Positions 12,767 to 20,737 of a stretch of DNA of 36,707 bases are shown here, one piece after another. Within the stretch, counting starts at the first letter, position 1. Every line of letters begins with the position of its first letter. The translations under genes and the position numbers were made by a program. The notes below the pieces were generated by a model. The model was not told where the DNA came from, ran no database searches, and saw only the letters and a program-made list of their open reading frames with translations. The stretch is from a virus: the IMG/VR virus record IMGVR_UViG_3300045051_000005, positions 1 through 36,707 of that record; one strand, 5' to 3'.

Positions 12767-12994
12767 ATGAGCAACATTAAACCCGTCGTCATCCCAGACC
12801 ACCACAAAGATCAGGCCAAAGCCATGCTTCACGAGGCCATCGAAGAAGCACCGGACACCGTGATCGTGTTGTGCTTCTGGAAAGACCGTGGTCAATTCAA
12901 GATCAAGTCGTCCACCGCCGCCGACCGTCTGATGGTCATTGGTGCACTGGAGGAAGCCAAGAACAAATTCATCATGGATGGGTACGCATCATGA
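12767..12994 (+). CDS. Hypothetical early protein (75 aa)
   Basis: A 75-residue alpha/beta protein, MSNIKPVVIPDHHKDQAKAM at the start, then a hydrophobic strand (TVIVLCFW) and an ADRLMVIGALEEAK helix. I chose the ATG at 12767, two bases after the previous stop; a longer frame starting at 12722 would run through the preceding gene. The end overlaps the next gene (ATGA). Unknown function. Confidence 0.7.
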   Translation: MSNIKPVVIPDHHKDQAKAMLHEAIEEAPDTVIVLCFWKDRGQFKIKSSTAADRLMVIGALEEAKNKFIMDGYAS

Positions 12995-13197
12995 GCACAT
13001 TCAACGCACGAGTGACCGAAGTGGTTATCGAGATGGACGGCTTGCACATCACCACGGTGACAGCGCCGGATGAAAAACTAGAAGCCGCCCCGGATGAAGC
13101 GCAGATCGGCGACTTTCACATGAGCCTGTTCACGGCAGCGGAGTGGATCGAGTTGTCGGTGCTGGTCGAAAAGGCCATCAGACAAGTGACCAAGTAA
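12991..13197 (+). CDS. Hypothetical early protein (68 aa)
   Basis: A 68-residue acidic protein, MSTFNARVTEVVIEMDGLH followed by a Thr/Asp/Glu-rich middle and a C-terminal helix (WIELSVLVEKAIRQV). It starts with an ATGA overlap on the gene before and is the last gene before a bidirectional terminator and the oppositely oriented primase gene. Unknown function. Confidence 0.7.
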   Translation: MSTFNARVTEVVIEMDGLHITTVTAPDEKLEAAPDEAQIGDFHMSLFTAAEWIELSVLVEKAIRQVTK

Positions 13198-13201
13198 GCA
13201 A

Positions 13202-13228
13202 AAGGCCCGGGATTACCGGGCCTTCTTT
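13202..13228. terminator. Bidirectional rho-independent terminator
   Basis: A 9-bp stem AAGGCCCGG / CCGGGCCTT with a 5-base loop. On the plus strand it is followed by CTTTATT; on the minus strand by UUUUGC. It lies between converging genes and can serve both. Confidence 0.8.
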
Positions 13229-15731
13229 ATTCCTCATCCATCGCGTCAGGGTCATACCCTTTGACCAGCTTGCGCTCATATCCCTTCTCGATGGCGTAGC
13301 GGTAGATGTAGTCGGCGTGGCGCTGCTTGGCCTTGATGACCTTCTCCCGGTATCCCTTGAACATGGCAGGCAGACTCGGGTTGATGGCCCAGACCACGCG
13401 CTTTTTGTGCAACTCGTTCTCAAGCTGCACGACCCATCCAGCCTGCTCCAGCACCAACATGGCATCCATGATCGCCTGATCTTTCTGCCAGTCGGTCTTG
13501 CCGTCCAGTGGACGCCGTGCTGACTTCTTCAGGGTGCGCAGGTCAATCATCTGCGTGTCCCCGCTGATCTGGATCACATGGTCAATGACCCACTGATCGA
13601 AGTCGTTCGTGATCGCACCACCCACCTCACCCAGCGAGTACCGGTAGGCCGGGATGATGTACCCACGCACCAGACTCACGACCCTGTGGACAACATCGAC
13701 TGACACCTGCGGAGAGAACGGGGACTCGATGATGTGGAACATGAGGATCAAGCGCCCTGCAAGACCCTCCAGTTTGCCGAACGCCGTCATGTACTCTGTG
13801 CCACTGTCCAGCACCCGCTCGTCCTGCTTGGCCTGCTCGTACCATGATTGGAACTCGCGGAAGGCTGTGAATGCTTCTGTGGATAAGTGGTAGGTCTGGG
13901 GCGGCAGCGCGTAGGTCAGGCGCAGGGTGTTCTCCCATGCGGCCGCACTGGTCATGTACTCGGGGATGGGCTGACCCAGCTTGGTCTTGCTCCCGCGCAG
14001 CACTGCGGGTATAAACCGCTGCAACAGGCCATCCGCTGCGAGAGAGGCCAAGTTTTGCCTGAACACTTGGGGCTGGATGTTCCCATAGATCGAAACCGCC
14101 AAGTTCTCGCAGTAGATCGAGCCAGCGCCCACCCGGTCCATCTCGTAGTGTTCTGACTCGTAGCTGACAACCCATGCCGAGCGATCCTCGCCGCTGGTCT
14201 TGTCTGTCAGCTTGCGCACCCATGAGTTCATCTCGTCGAGGTGGCACAGCAGGCCACGTGGACGGTCAGCAGCTTGGCGCACCAGCTTCTGACTCGTGAT
14301 GTCGGACACCGTGATCTTGAGCGGCACGGGCTGCGGGGGCATCTCGGGCACATGGGGTGCCTGATCCGCGCCCAGCATGGCCTCGGGGCTGGCTGAGAAC
14401 TCAAGGAACGCCTTCTTGGCACTCGCGTAGGCCGCTTCCTTGCCCTCCCAGTCCAGCAGTTCCTTGCCGTAGCGAGGCCGATCCTCGGCCTCGATGTTCT
14501 TAAGCGGGGACAACATCGGACGCGATCCGGGAGACTTCTTGTCCGCTGGATCGCCCAGGGTCATGAGCCACAACACTGGCGGGACACGGAACCCCGGCAT
14601 GAGTTCGAGCCGGATGCGGGCGTCAACGACCCCACAGACAGCGGCCAACCCAGCGAACAAAGGGACCAAAGGGTCACAGCCCACGCTTTCGCTGATCTCA
14701 AGGGATCGCTGGCGCAGGATGCCGGGCCACAGGTCCATGTTCATCTCGGGCGGCTTGGGGCGCAGGCCGTCCACCACGTCCAGCGGGTCCATGACCGGCA
14801 TGTCGATCTTGCTGAACAACTCGGACGCATCGGGCAGGGGACGCTGCCACCCGTGCTGCTTGGCGATATGAAACAGTGTCCCCAACTTGACAGCGGTGGC
14901 CTTGTCAGGCCGGAAGCTGATCCACTGCGTCAGGATTTCCCGCTCACCGGGGTACTTGAACTGAGCCGTGCTGCTCCACTCGTTCCACAGTTGCAGCGCC
15001 TGCTCAAGCTGGTCGGTCTGGGTGCCTGCCCAGTGCAGCGCCATGCCGATGGACACCCACTCGTCGCGGGTGCAGTCAGCGGGCACCGCATCGAGGGCTT
15101 GCCTGATCTCCTCCCACGAGGCGTCAACCGCGCCGCCCGTGCTGATCGTGCGCTCCTTGTCCTGCGCCAGCATCCCGTTCCACAGGTCCAGCAGGGGCTG
15201 GGGGATCATGGGCAAACGGGTCCAGTGACCATTGCCTGCCCAGTGATAGGGCTGGCGTGTCTCGGGGTGGATGCTTGGTGGCAGCACGTCCTGCACCGTG
15301 AGGCCGCTGACCGTGGCGCAGCGCAACTCGTAGGCGGTGATGCCGCTGTGCATGATCTTTTTTGATGGCAGCGCAGCACCGAAGGGCATCGAGTACAGCA
15401 GCTTGCCGTGCCCGGGCTTGCCCGAGTTGATCACCACGGCGTCGGGTGCATCGTAGAGGGCTTGCAGGTCGATGCCGTGTTGGGCCAGCAGGCTGGTGGT
15501 GACAGTCCAGTTGTCGATGTCCAGAGCCATCGTGCCGCTGTACGCATGGGCCAAACCGATCCCGTAGCCCGCTGGCAGGTCGTTTTGACTCTTGAGTGCA
15601 TTCTCGCGCAGGTTCCAGCCGGGAGTGCGTGGACCCTTGGTTCCCGCAGGAATGGGGACAAGGCTCCAGCCATGCCGGATGTAGGCGTCAATGGACGCAG
15701 GATGTGGTTGCACTGTCTGTGGTGCTGTCAT
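13227..15731 (-). CDS. Primase-polymerase with PriCT and DUF3987 helicase-like regions
   Basis: An 834-residue protein. The N-terminus (about 10-185) is an archaeo-eukaryotic-type primase-polymerase domain: the metal-binding pair in ALDIDN (D71, D73), GKPGHGKLLY (105-114) with His108, and VLPPSIHPET. Residues about 205-295 match PriCT-2 (WEEIRQALDAVPAD... WVSIGMALH). The remainder (about 330-780) resembles DUF3987, found fused to such primases. It would lay primers and perhaps unwind DNA at the phage origin. It is the only minus-strand gene inside the early region. Its ATG overlaps the stop of a 14-codon leader ORF and has only a weak ribosome site of its own. Confidence 0.88.
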   Translation of the reverse strand: MTAPQTVQPHPASIDAYIRHGWSLVPIPAGTKGPRTPGWNLRENALKSQNDLPAGYGIGLAHAYSGTMALDIDNWTVTTSLLAQHGIDLQALYDAPDAVVINSGKPGHGKLLYSMPFGAALPSKKIMHSGITAYELRCATVSGLTVQDVLPPSIHPETRQPYHWAGNGHWTRLPMIPQPLLDLWNGMLAQDKERTISTGGAVDASWEEIRQALDAVPADCTRDEWVSIGMALHWAGTQTDQLEQALQLWNEWSSTAQFKYPGEREILTQWISFRPDKATAVKLGTLFHIAKQHGWQRPLPDASELFSKIDMPVMDPLDVVDGLRPKPPEMNMDLWPGILRQRSLEISESVGCDPLVPLFAGLAAVCGVVDARIRLELMPGFRVPPVLWLMTLGDPADKKSPGSRPMLSPLKNIEAEDRPRYGKELLDWEGKEAAYASAKKAFLEFSASPEAMLGADQAPHVPEMPPQPVPLKITVSDITSQKLVRQAADRPRGLLCHLDEMNSWVRKLTDKTSGEDRSAWVVSYESEHYEMDRVGAGSIYCENLAVSIYGNIQPQVFRQNLASLAADGLLQRFIPAVLRGSKTKLGQPIPEYMTSAAAWENTLRLTYALPPQTYHLSTEAFTAFREFQSWYEQAKQDERVLDSGTEYMTAFGKLEGLAGRLILMFHIIESPFSPQVSVDVVHRVVSLVRGYIIPAYRYSLGEVGGAITNDFDQWVIDHVIQISGDTQMIDLRTLKKSARRPLDGKTDWQKDQAIMDAMLVLEQAGWVVQLENELHKKRVVWAINPSLPAMFKGYREKVIKAKQRHADYIYRYAIEKGYERKLVKGYDPDAMDEE

Positions 15732-15772
15732 ATACTTTTCTCGCCAGTGATTGCAGTTGCTGGTTGTTTCAT
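15728..15772 (-). CDS. 14-residue leader ORF coupled to the primase gene
   Basis: An AAGGAG site, 6 bases before an ATG, drives a 14-codon frame (MKQPATAITGEKSI) whose TGA overlaps the primase ATG (ATGA). The good ribosome site belongs to the leader, not the primase, so primase translation is probably started by ribosomes ending here. The peptide itself may have no function. Regulation of primase level by this leader is inferred. Confidence 0.6.
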   Translation of the reverse strand: MKQPATAITGEKSI

Positions 15773-15793
15773 TGAAGTCTCCTTGAAGTTGGT

Positions 15794-15829
15794 ACCCCGG
15801 GGTTCACAAGACCCCGGGGTTTTTCTTTT
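15794..15829 (+). terminator. Hairpin: plus-strand terminator / primase 5' UTR stem
   Basis: ACCCCGGGG and CCCCGGGGT form a 9-bp stem with a 9-base loop, followed on the plus strand by TTTTCTTTT. It would stop plus-strand transcripts that read antisense through the primase gene. In the primase mRNA (minus) the same stem stands just before the leader ribosome site and could affect it. Confidence 0.72.
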
Positions 15830-15834
15830 CTGGA

Positions 15835-15866
15835 GTGTTGCACAATCGTATCACGCTGTGCTACAC
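15835..15866. promoter_or_regulatory. Inverted-repeat operator, GTGTTGCACA-N12-TGTGCTACAC
   Basis: The 10-base arms match in 9 positions and their centres are 22 bp apart, two helical turns. The repeat covers both promoters of this divergent region. The neighbouring ribbon-helix-helix protein is the natural candidate to bind it, because such proteins bind paired half-sites and often control their own promoter. Confidence 0.62.
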
Positions 15867-15867
15867 T
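15838..15867 (+). promoter_or_regulatory. Promoter for the ribbon-helix-helix/replication operon
   Basis: TTGCAC-N18-TACACT with TGC before the -10, the same extended -10 (TGCTACACT) as the terminase promoter. The -35 is weak. The first gene starts at 15899. It overlaps an opposing promoter and an inverted repeat. Confidence 0.62.
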
Positions 15868-15874
15868 ATGTCCA
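15845..15874 (-). promoter_or_regulatory. Possible primase promoter
   Basis: On the minus strand TGGACA (5 of 6) and TACGAT (4 of 6) are 18 bases apart. It occupies nearly the same bases as the opposing promoter, so the two would compete. It is the best minus-strand match upstream of the primase leader. Confidence 0.48.
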
Positions 15875-15898
15875 TCGACACGGAAAAATTTCATCGTC

Positions 15899-16108
15899 AT
15901 GACCTTCATCAACAAATCAGCGTACCTGACTGTCCGAGTGGCAGACAAGACGCGCATCAAGTTTCACGCGAAGGCCAGAAAGTTCGGGACACCGAGCGAG
16001 GTCTTACGTGAACTCATCGACGCTTTCATCGAAGATCGCGTCACCATCAACCCCCCTGTAACCGGTAATCCCAAGGAGAAACTTTATGTCCCTCGAAGCC
16101 AAGATTGA
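15899..16108 (+). CDS. Ribbon-helix-helix DNA-binding protein (Arc/MetJ type)
   Basis: A 69-residue protein with the ribbon-helix-helix pattern: a strand with alternating residues (AYLTVRVAD, 8-16), helix A (TRIKFHAKARKFG), the turn TPSE and helix B (VLRELIDAFIED). The tail after residue 50 is probably flexible. Likely a repressor or accessory factor for its own operon, see the inverted repeat upstream. The ribosome site is poor (GGAAAA at a long distance), so expression may be low. It overlaps the next gene by 23 bases. Confidence 0.75.
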   Translation: MTFINKSAYLTVRVADKTRIKFHAKARKFGTPSEVLRELIDAFIEDRVTINPPVTGNPKEKLYVPRSQD

Positions 16109-16505
16109 AGCCCTGACCCACGCTGTCGTGGCACTCACTGCAAAACTGGAGTCTGCCAATGTAGCAGCCCCGGCACCCGTTGCACAAGCACCCGCACCTG
16201 TGACAGCACCTGCCCCGGTTGCTGCGCCTGTTGCAGCCCCTGCTCCCGTTGTCGCTGCCCCAGCGATGCCCGCTCCTCCGGCTTTCGTGGCTCCCGCTCC
16301 TGCGGCTGCACCGGTGGCCTCTGGTGCCCCGTTTGCCGACGGCAAGGGTCTGATCGACTACGTGATGACAGCATACAAGGCTCTCGGCCCTCAAAAGGGT
16401 GCCATGATCCAAGGCGTCCTGACTGGTCTGGGTTACCAGAACATCAACGATGTCAAGCCCGAGCACTACGGCGCTCTGTTCGCTGGTGTTGAGGCGCTGA
16501 AGTGA
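16086..16505 (+). CDS. Coiled coil, Pro-Ala linker and C-terminal domain protein (139 aa)
   Basis: Three parts are visible: an N-terminal helix/coiled coil (MSLEAKIEALTHAVVALTAK), a long Ala/Pro/Val linker (about residues 27-80) and a compact C-terminal domain (GLIDYVMTAYKALGP...NINDVKPEHYGALFAGV). The linker suggests a tether between an oligomerising end and a binding domain. Similar proteins are known to me from phage replication regions without a function. It has an AAGGAG ribosome site and a GTGA overlap with the nuclease gene. Confidence 0.75.
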   Translation: MSLEAKIEALTHAVVALTAKLESANVAAPAPVAQAPAPVTAPAPVAAPVAAPAPVVAAPAMPAPPAFVAPAPAAAPVASGAPFADGKGLIDYVMTAYKALGPQKGAMIQGVLTGLGYQNINDVKPEHYGALFAGVEALK

Positions 16506-17797
16506 GCGATCACGCCAAGCTGTCCCCCTCGAAGCGCAGCCGCTGGGCCTTGTGCCCCGGCAGCATTCGAGAGGAGGCCAAGTACCCTGACACCGGTAGC
16601 GGCCCCGCTGCTGCCGATGGCACCCACTCGCACACGCTGCTGGAGCACTGCATCAAGAACGGTCTGTCCGACCCAATGGATCAGGTAGGGGAAACCTTTG
16701 CCGATCACGAGGGTGAGTTCAAGGTCGATGCGGATCGTGCAGCGCGGGTCAAGGTTGCCATCGAGTACATCCGTGAGCGGTCCATGAACGGCATGTTCAA
16801 GGTGATCTCCGAGCAGCGCGTTGACCCCCAGCACCTGCTGGGTCGTGACGATCTCTCGGGTACCGTGGACTGCCAGATCATTGGCCCTGATTGGATCGAG
16901 ATCATCGACTACAAGGACGGCATGGGCGTGGTGAGCGCCGAGGGCAACATGCAGCTTGAGCAGTACGCCTACGGGGTGCTGGCAGGCTACAAGCTGCCCA
17001 TCAACGTCGAGTACCCCTGCAAGACGATCCGCATGACCATCATCCAGCCCAAGCTGGCTCTGAAGGGCATGAAGGCCATCACCTCGGCTGACCGCGATGT
17101 GCGTGACATGTTGACTAACATGAGTACAATCATCGTTCAGGCTGCTGCAACCGACAAACCGGATGCACCGCTTGTCCCGGGCGAAAGTCAATGTAAATTC
17201 TGCCGCGCCAAAGGCTCTTGCGCCGCGCTGGCAGGTAACGTAATGAAGGAGGTAGGAATCATGTTCCAACCAGTCGTAACTGAAACGCTCGATGTCGCGC
17301 AGCAATCTGCCGACAAAGACCCGGCCCAGATGGACGATCAGCAGATTCGTCAGATCATGGAAGCCGCACCCCTGATGCGCCAACTCCTCGAAGCCGTCGA
17401 GAAGGAAGCCCTGCGTCGTCTGGAGGCGGGCACTCCGATCCCCGGCCTCAAGCTGGTCCACGGTCGTGGCTCCCGTGCTTGGGCGCTGCCCGATGAGGAG
17501 ATGGCCGAGAAGCTGGTCAAGATGGGTATCCCCAAGACCGCGATCTACGAAACCAAACTCGTGTCCCCCGCCAAAGCTGAGAAGCTGACGTGGGAAAAGC
17601 GTGACGGCACCAAGGTGTCTCTGACCGACCGCCAACTCAAGCGCATGGAGCAGGAGTACGTCACCAAGCTGGCTGGCAAGCTGACCGTGGCCCCCGAATC
17701 TGACAGCCGCCCCGCTGTCATCACGAATGCTGCACCGATGTTCAGTGCAGTCGAGGCAGCACCCGCTGCCGAATCCCTGCCCTCGTGGCTTTCTTAA
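16502..17797 (+). CDS. RecB-like PD-(D/E)XK nuclease with Fe-S cysteines (DUF2800)
   Basis: A 431-residue protein of the DUF2800 family, a RecB/Cas4-like nuclease group. The active-site pattern appears in GTVD (120-123), IEIIDYKDG (132-140, D136 and K138) and QLEQYAYG (151-158). Four cysteines (C18 in ALCPGS, C231, C234, C240 in CKFCRAKGSC) match the Fe-S cluster of these nucleases. The C-terminal third is helical and of unknown role. It starts with GTG overlapping the preceding stop. In many phages it stands with DUF2815, polymerase, VRR-NUC and SNF2 genes, as here, and probably acts in replication or recombination. Confidence 0.88.
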   Translation: MSDHAKLSPSKRSRWALCPGSIREEAKYPDTGSGPAAADGTHSHTLLEHCIKNGLSDPMDQVGETFADHEGEFKVDADRAARVKVAIEYIRERSMNGMFKVISEQRVDPQHLLGRDDLSGTVDCQIIGPDWIEIIDYKDGMGVVSAEGNMQLEQYAYGVLAGYKLPINVEYPCKTIRMTIIQPKLALKGMKAITSADRDVRDMLTNMSTIIVQAAATDKPDAPLVPGESQCKFCRAKGSCAALAGNVMKEVGIMFQPVVTETLDVAQQSADKDPAQMDDQQIRQIMEAAPLMRQLLEAVEKEALRRLEAGTPIPGLKLVHGRGSRAWALPDEEMAEKLVKMGIPKTAIYETKLVSPAKAEKLTWEKRDGTKVSLTDRQLKRMEQEYVTKLAGKLTVAPESDSRPAVITNAAPMFSAVEAAPAAESLPSWLS

Positions 17798-17812
17798 ACT
17801 GGAGTAATCGTA

Positions 17813-18481
17813 ATGTCTGAAATCATTTTCTTGAGCAACGTCCGTCTGTCCTTCCCCCACCTCGCTGAACCTCAGAAGCAGGTCAACGAGCAGACCGGCA
17901 AGGAGCGCATCTCGTACAACTGCGAGTTCATCATGCCGCTCGATCACGCTGGCTTCCAGCAGTTCATGCAGAAGTACGGTGCGATGGCACTGGAGAAGTG
18001 GAAGGAACACGCCCAGACTGTCATGGGCATGATCCAAGCCGACCGTAAGCTGCGCTGCTTTGGTCGTGGTGAGGAGAAGGTCAACAAGAAGACTTTCCAA
18101 CCCTACGATGGCTACGCCGGTCATGTGTTCATCACCGCTGGCCGCGACTCGCAGCCTCAGATGATTCAAGCCGACGGCTCCCCCATCGACCCAGCCAACA
18201 CGATGGCCTACCAGCAGCTTGCCCGCAAGATGTACGGTGGTTGCCGAGTCAATGCTGCCGTCAAGCCTTGGCTGCAAGAGAACAAGCACGGCCGTGGCAT
18301 CCGCTGCGACCTGATTGCCGTGCAGTTTGCTGGCGACGACACCCCGTTTGGCGAAGGCGCTGTGGACGCATCGAATCTGTTCGGCGCTGTGGCTGGTGCT
18401 CCTGCTGGCATGTTTGCCCCGGCTGCTGCGCCCGCTGCTCCTGCTATGTCGATGGGTCTGCCACCCTTCATGCAGGGTTAA
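17813..18481 (+). CDS. Single-stranded-DNA-binding protein (DUF2815)
   Basis: A 222-residue protein of the DUF2815 ssDNA-binding family. Characteristic stretches are the start (IIFLSNVRLSFPHLAEP), YNCEFIMPLD, and YGGCRVNAAVKPWLQ, then GIRCDLIAVQF. The C-terminal 30 residues are Ala/Pro/Met-rich, like the flexible tails of SSB proteins, although the end is not acidic. Its leader GGAGTAATCGTA before the ATG is shared with two other genes in this operon. It would coat ssDNA for the neighbouring polymerase. Confidence 0.85.
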   Translation: MSEIIFLSNVRLSFPHLAEPQKQVNEQTGKERISYNCEFIMPLDHAGFQQFMQKYGAMALEKWKEHAQTVMGMIQADRKLRCFGRGEEKVNKKTFQPYDGYAGHVFITAGRDSQPQMIQADGSPIDPANTMAYQQLARKMYGGCRVNAAVKPWLQENKHGRGIRCDLIAVQFAGDDTPFGEGAVDASNLFGAVAGAPAGMFAPAAAPAAPAMSMGLPPFMQG

Positions 18482-18497
18482 TGTTTCGGGGGCTGTT

Positions 18498-18587
18498 AAG
18501 CCAGCATTCGAGGATGGTGACCCGCAGAGTTTTCTGGCTTTCTTCTGCGGCTTGTCGAAACCCAAATCGAAGCCTCCACCTACCTGA
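18498..18587 (+). other. Coding-like 29-codon segment without a start
   Basis: The 115-bp gap before the polymerase gene holds an open stretch KPAFEDGDPQSFLAFFCGLS followed by a Lys/Pro tail and TGA. It reads like protein, but no ATG, GTG or TTG precedes it in frame; it is +1 to the ssDNA-binding gene. It could be a remnant gene or be reached by frameshifting. An ATG in another frame overlapping the preceding stop (18481) gives only an arginine/serine-rich shadow. Confidence 0.35.
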
Positions 18588-18596
18588 GTAACCGTA

Positions 18597-20471
18597 ATGA
18601 GTAATGACTATGTGTTCGATATTGAAACATTTCCCAACGTATTCACGTTGGCGGTGGAACATGCCGACGCCCCGCTGCACTGGATGTTTGAGATCAGCGA
18701 CTGGCGCAACGACTCCCGCGAGATCATCGAGTTTCTGACCTACCTCAAGCAGACCGACGCCCGCATGGTGGGCTTCAACAACCTCGGTTTTGATTACCCC
18801 GTCCTGCACACCCTGATCCGCATGGCTAAGGCCGACGCTGCCACGCTGTACCAAAAGGCGATGGCGATCATTGGATCGCAGGACGAAGACGGCAGCAGGT
18901 GGATGCACCTCGTCAAGCCGTCTGACCAGTTCGTGACCCAGATCGACCTGTTCAAGATTCACCACTTCGACAACAAAGCCCGAGCCACCAGCCTCAAGGT
19001 GCTGGAGTTCAACATGCGCTCCGACAGCATCGAGGACTTGCCGTTCAAGGTCGGCACCACGTTGACCCGTGAGCAGGTTGACGTGCTGAAAAAGTACAAC
19101 CAACACGATGTGGCGCAGACCAAGGCGTTCTATCACAAGTCGCAGGACATGATCGCGTTCCGCGAGGAACTGACGCGCAAGTACGCCCGGGACTTCATGA
19201 ACCACAACGACACCAAGATCGGCAAGGACTACTTCGTCATGAAGTTGGAGGAGGCCGGTGTCGCCTGCTACGACTACGGCGACAAGGGTCGCACACCTCG
19301 GCAGACCAAGCGCCCGGTGATCCACCTCAAGGATGCCATCCTGCCGTGGATTCAGTTCCAGCAGCCCGAGTTCAACCGTGTGTTGAACTGGCTCAAGCAG
19401 CAGTCGATCACAGAAACCAAAGGGGTCTTCACTGACCTCACCGCAACCATCAATGGATTCACTTTTGTCTTTGGCCTCGGCGGCATCCACGGCTCCGTCG
19501 AGTCGGAAATCATCGAGTCGGATTCTGAACACGTCATCGTGGACCTCGATGTCACTTCGTACTATCCGAACTTGGCAATCACGAATGGGTTCTACCCGGC
19601 CCACCTCGGCAAAGAGTTCGTCGCCATCTACAAGTACCTGTTCGAGCAGCGCAAGTCGTACCCCAAGAAGTCCGCAGAATCGGCCATGTTGAAGCTGGCG
19701 CTCAACGGCGTCTACGGCGACAGCAACAACCAGTTCTCTGTCTTCTACGACCCGCTGTTCACCATGAGCATCACGCTCAACGGGCAACTGCTCTTGTGCC
19801 TGCTGGCCGAAGGGCTGATGACGATCCCCGGGCTGCGCCTGATCCAAGTGAACACCGATGGCTTGACCGTGCGGGTGCCGCGCACTCACAAGGTGCTGGT
19901 TGATCTGGCCCGCATGGCGTGGCAGGAGCGCACTGGTCTGAACCTTGAGGAAGCCGTCTACAAGGCCATGATGATCAGGGACGTTAACAACTACATTGGC
20001 GTGTTCGATCCGGCGTTTGTCAAGCCCGGTGACCCCACTGTCAAGCGCAAGGGTGCGTATGAGTGGAAGGTCGGTTGGCACCAGAACGCCGGTGGTCTGG
20101 TCATCCCCAAGGTCGCCGAGAAGGTGCTGGTCGAGGGTGCGCCGATCCGCGAGACAGTCGAGAACTGGCCCGACATCATGGACTTCATGCTGCGCACTAA
20201 GGTGCCCCGGTCAAGTCACTTGGGGATTGAGAAGGACGGCGTGACATCGCAGCTTCAAAACACAACGCGCTATTACATCGCCGTTGGTGGTGGTCGTCTA
20301 TTCAAGTGGATGCCACCATTGGCGAAGAAGCCCGGTGAGTGGCGCAAGATTGGCGTCGAGAGTGGCTGGGGTGTCCAGCCTTGCAACGACATCAAGGACG
20401 CCGGGAAGCTGCCGGTGGACTTTGATTACTACATCCGTGAAGTCGAGAAACTTTGTTTGGGGTTGGCATGA
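18597..20471 (+). CDS. DNA polymerase with 3'-5' exonuclease (family-B-like)
   Basis: A 624-residue replicative polymerase. Exonuclease motifs: FDIET (7-11), GFNNLGFDYP (59-68) and YNQHD (167-171). Polymerase motifs: DLDVTSYYP (316-324, motif A of family B, usually DxxSLYP), KLALNGVYG (366-374, motif B) and NTDGL (419-423, motif C, normally DTD). Asn in place of the first Asp of motif C is unusual, but one catalytic aspartate (D421) is retained. At this size it is a compact phage form without a clear terminal-protein region. It has the leader GAGTAACCGTA before the ATG and an ATGA overlap with the next gene. Confidence 0.86.
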   Translation: MSNDYVFDIETFPNVFTLAVEHADAPLHWMFEISDWRNDSREIIEFLTYLKQTDARMVGFNNLGFDYPVLHTLIRMAKADAATLYQKAMAIIGSQDEDGSRWMHLVKPSDQFVTQIDLFKIHHFDNKARATSLKVLEFNMRSDSIEDLPFKVGTTLTREQVDVLKKYNQHDVAQTKAFYHKSQDMIAFREELTRKYARDFMNHNDTKIGKDYFVMKLEEAGVACYDYGDKGRTPRQTKRPVIHLKDAILPWIQFQQPEFNRVLNWLKQQSITETKGVFTDLTATINGFTFVFGLGGIHGSVESEIIESDSEHVIVDLDVTSYYPNLAITNGFYPAHLGKEFVAIYKYLFEQRKSYPKKSAESAMLKLALNGVYGDSNNQFSVFYDPLFTMSITLNGQLLLCLLAEGLMTIPGLRLIQVNTDGLTVRVPRTHKVLVDLARMAWQERTGLNLEEAVYKAMMIRDVNNYIGVFDPAFVKPGDPTVKRKGAYEWKVGWHQNAGGLVIPKVAEKVLVEGAPIRETVENWPDIMDFMLRTKVPRSSHLGIEKDGVTSQLQNTTRYYIAVGGGRLFKWMPPLAKKPGEWRKIGVESGWGVQPCNDIKDAGKLPVDFDYYIREVEKLCLGLA

Positions 20472-20737
20472 AAGCAAGAGACATTCAAATCGGCGGTGAC
20501 CACTACAAGAACATGGGCGTGGAGCCTTGGGACGTGGTGGACACATGGCCCATCGAGCAGCGCATCGGGTTCTATCGTGGCGGTGCGCTCAAGTACGTCA
20601 TGCGCATGGGCACTAAAGACGAGAACGCCCAAGAGATTCGCAAAGGTGCGCACTACCTGCAAAAGCTGGCCGAGGTGCTGCAAGAGCGTGACGATGACCT
20701 GAAACACGAACTTGATGCGGGGTGCCGAGGTGCTTGA
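20468..20737 (+). CDS. DUF3310 protein
   Basis: An 89-residue protein with the DUF3310 signature: IQIGGDHYKNMGVEPWDVV, RGGALKYVMR and KGAHYLQKLAEVL. The family is frequent in phage replication regions, sometimes labelled nucleotide-kinase-like, without proven activity. The ATG at 20468 overlaps the polymerase stop; a frame opening 15 bases earlier lies inside the polymerase end and is rejected. Confidence 0.85.
   Translation: MKARDIQIGGDHYKNMGVEPWDVVDTWPIEQRIGFYRGGALKYVMRMGTKDENAQEIRKGAHYLQKLAEVLQERDDDLKHELDAGCRGA

Noticed and set aside
16466-18565. A 699-codon minus-strand frame antisense to the DUF2800 and DUF2815 genes
   Set aside because: It runs across two well-supported genes, has no recognised motif and the typical shadow composition.
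18468-20081. A 537-codon minus-strand frame opposite the polymerase
   Set aside because: Polymerase and exonuclease motifs are on the plus strand; the complement is rich in Val/Asp/Leu/His without domains.
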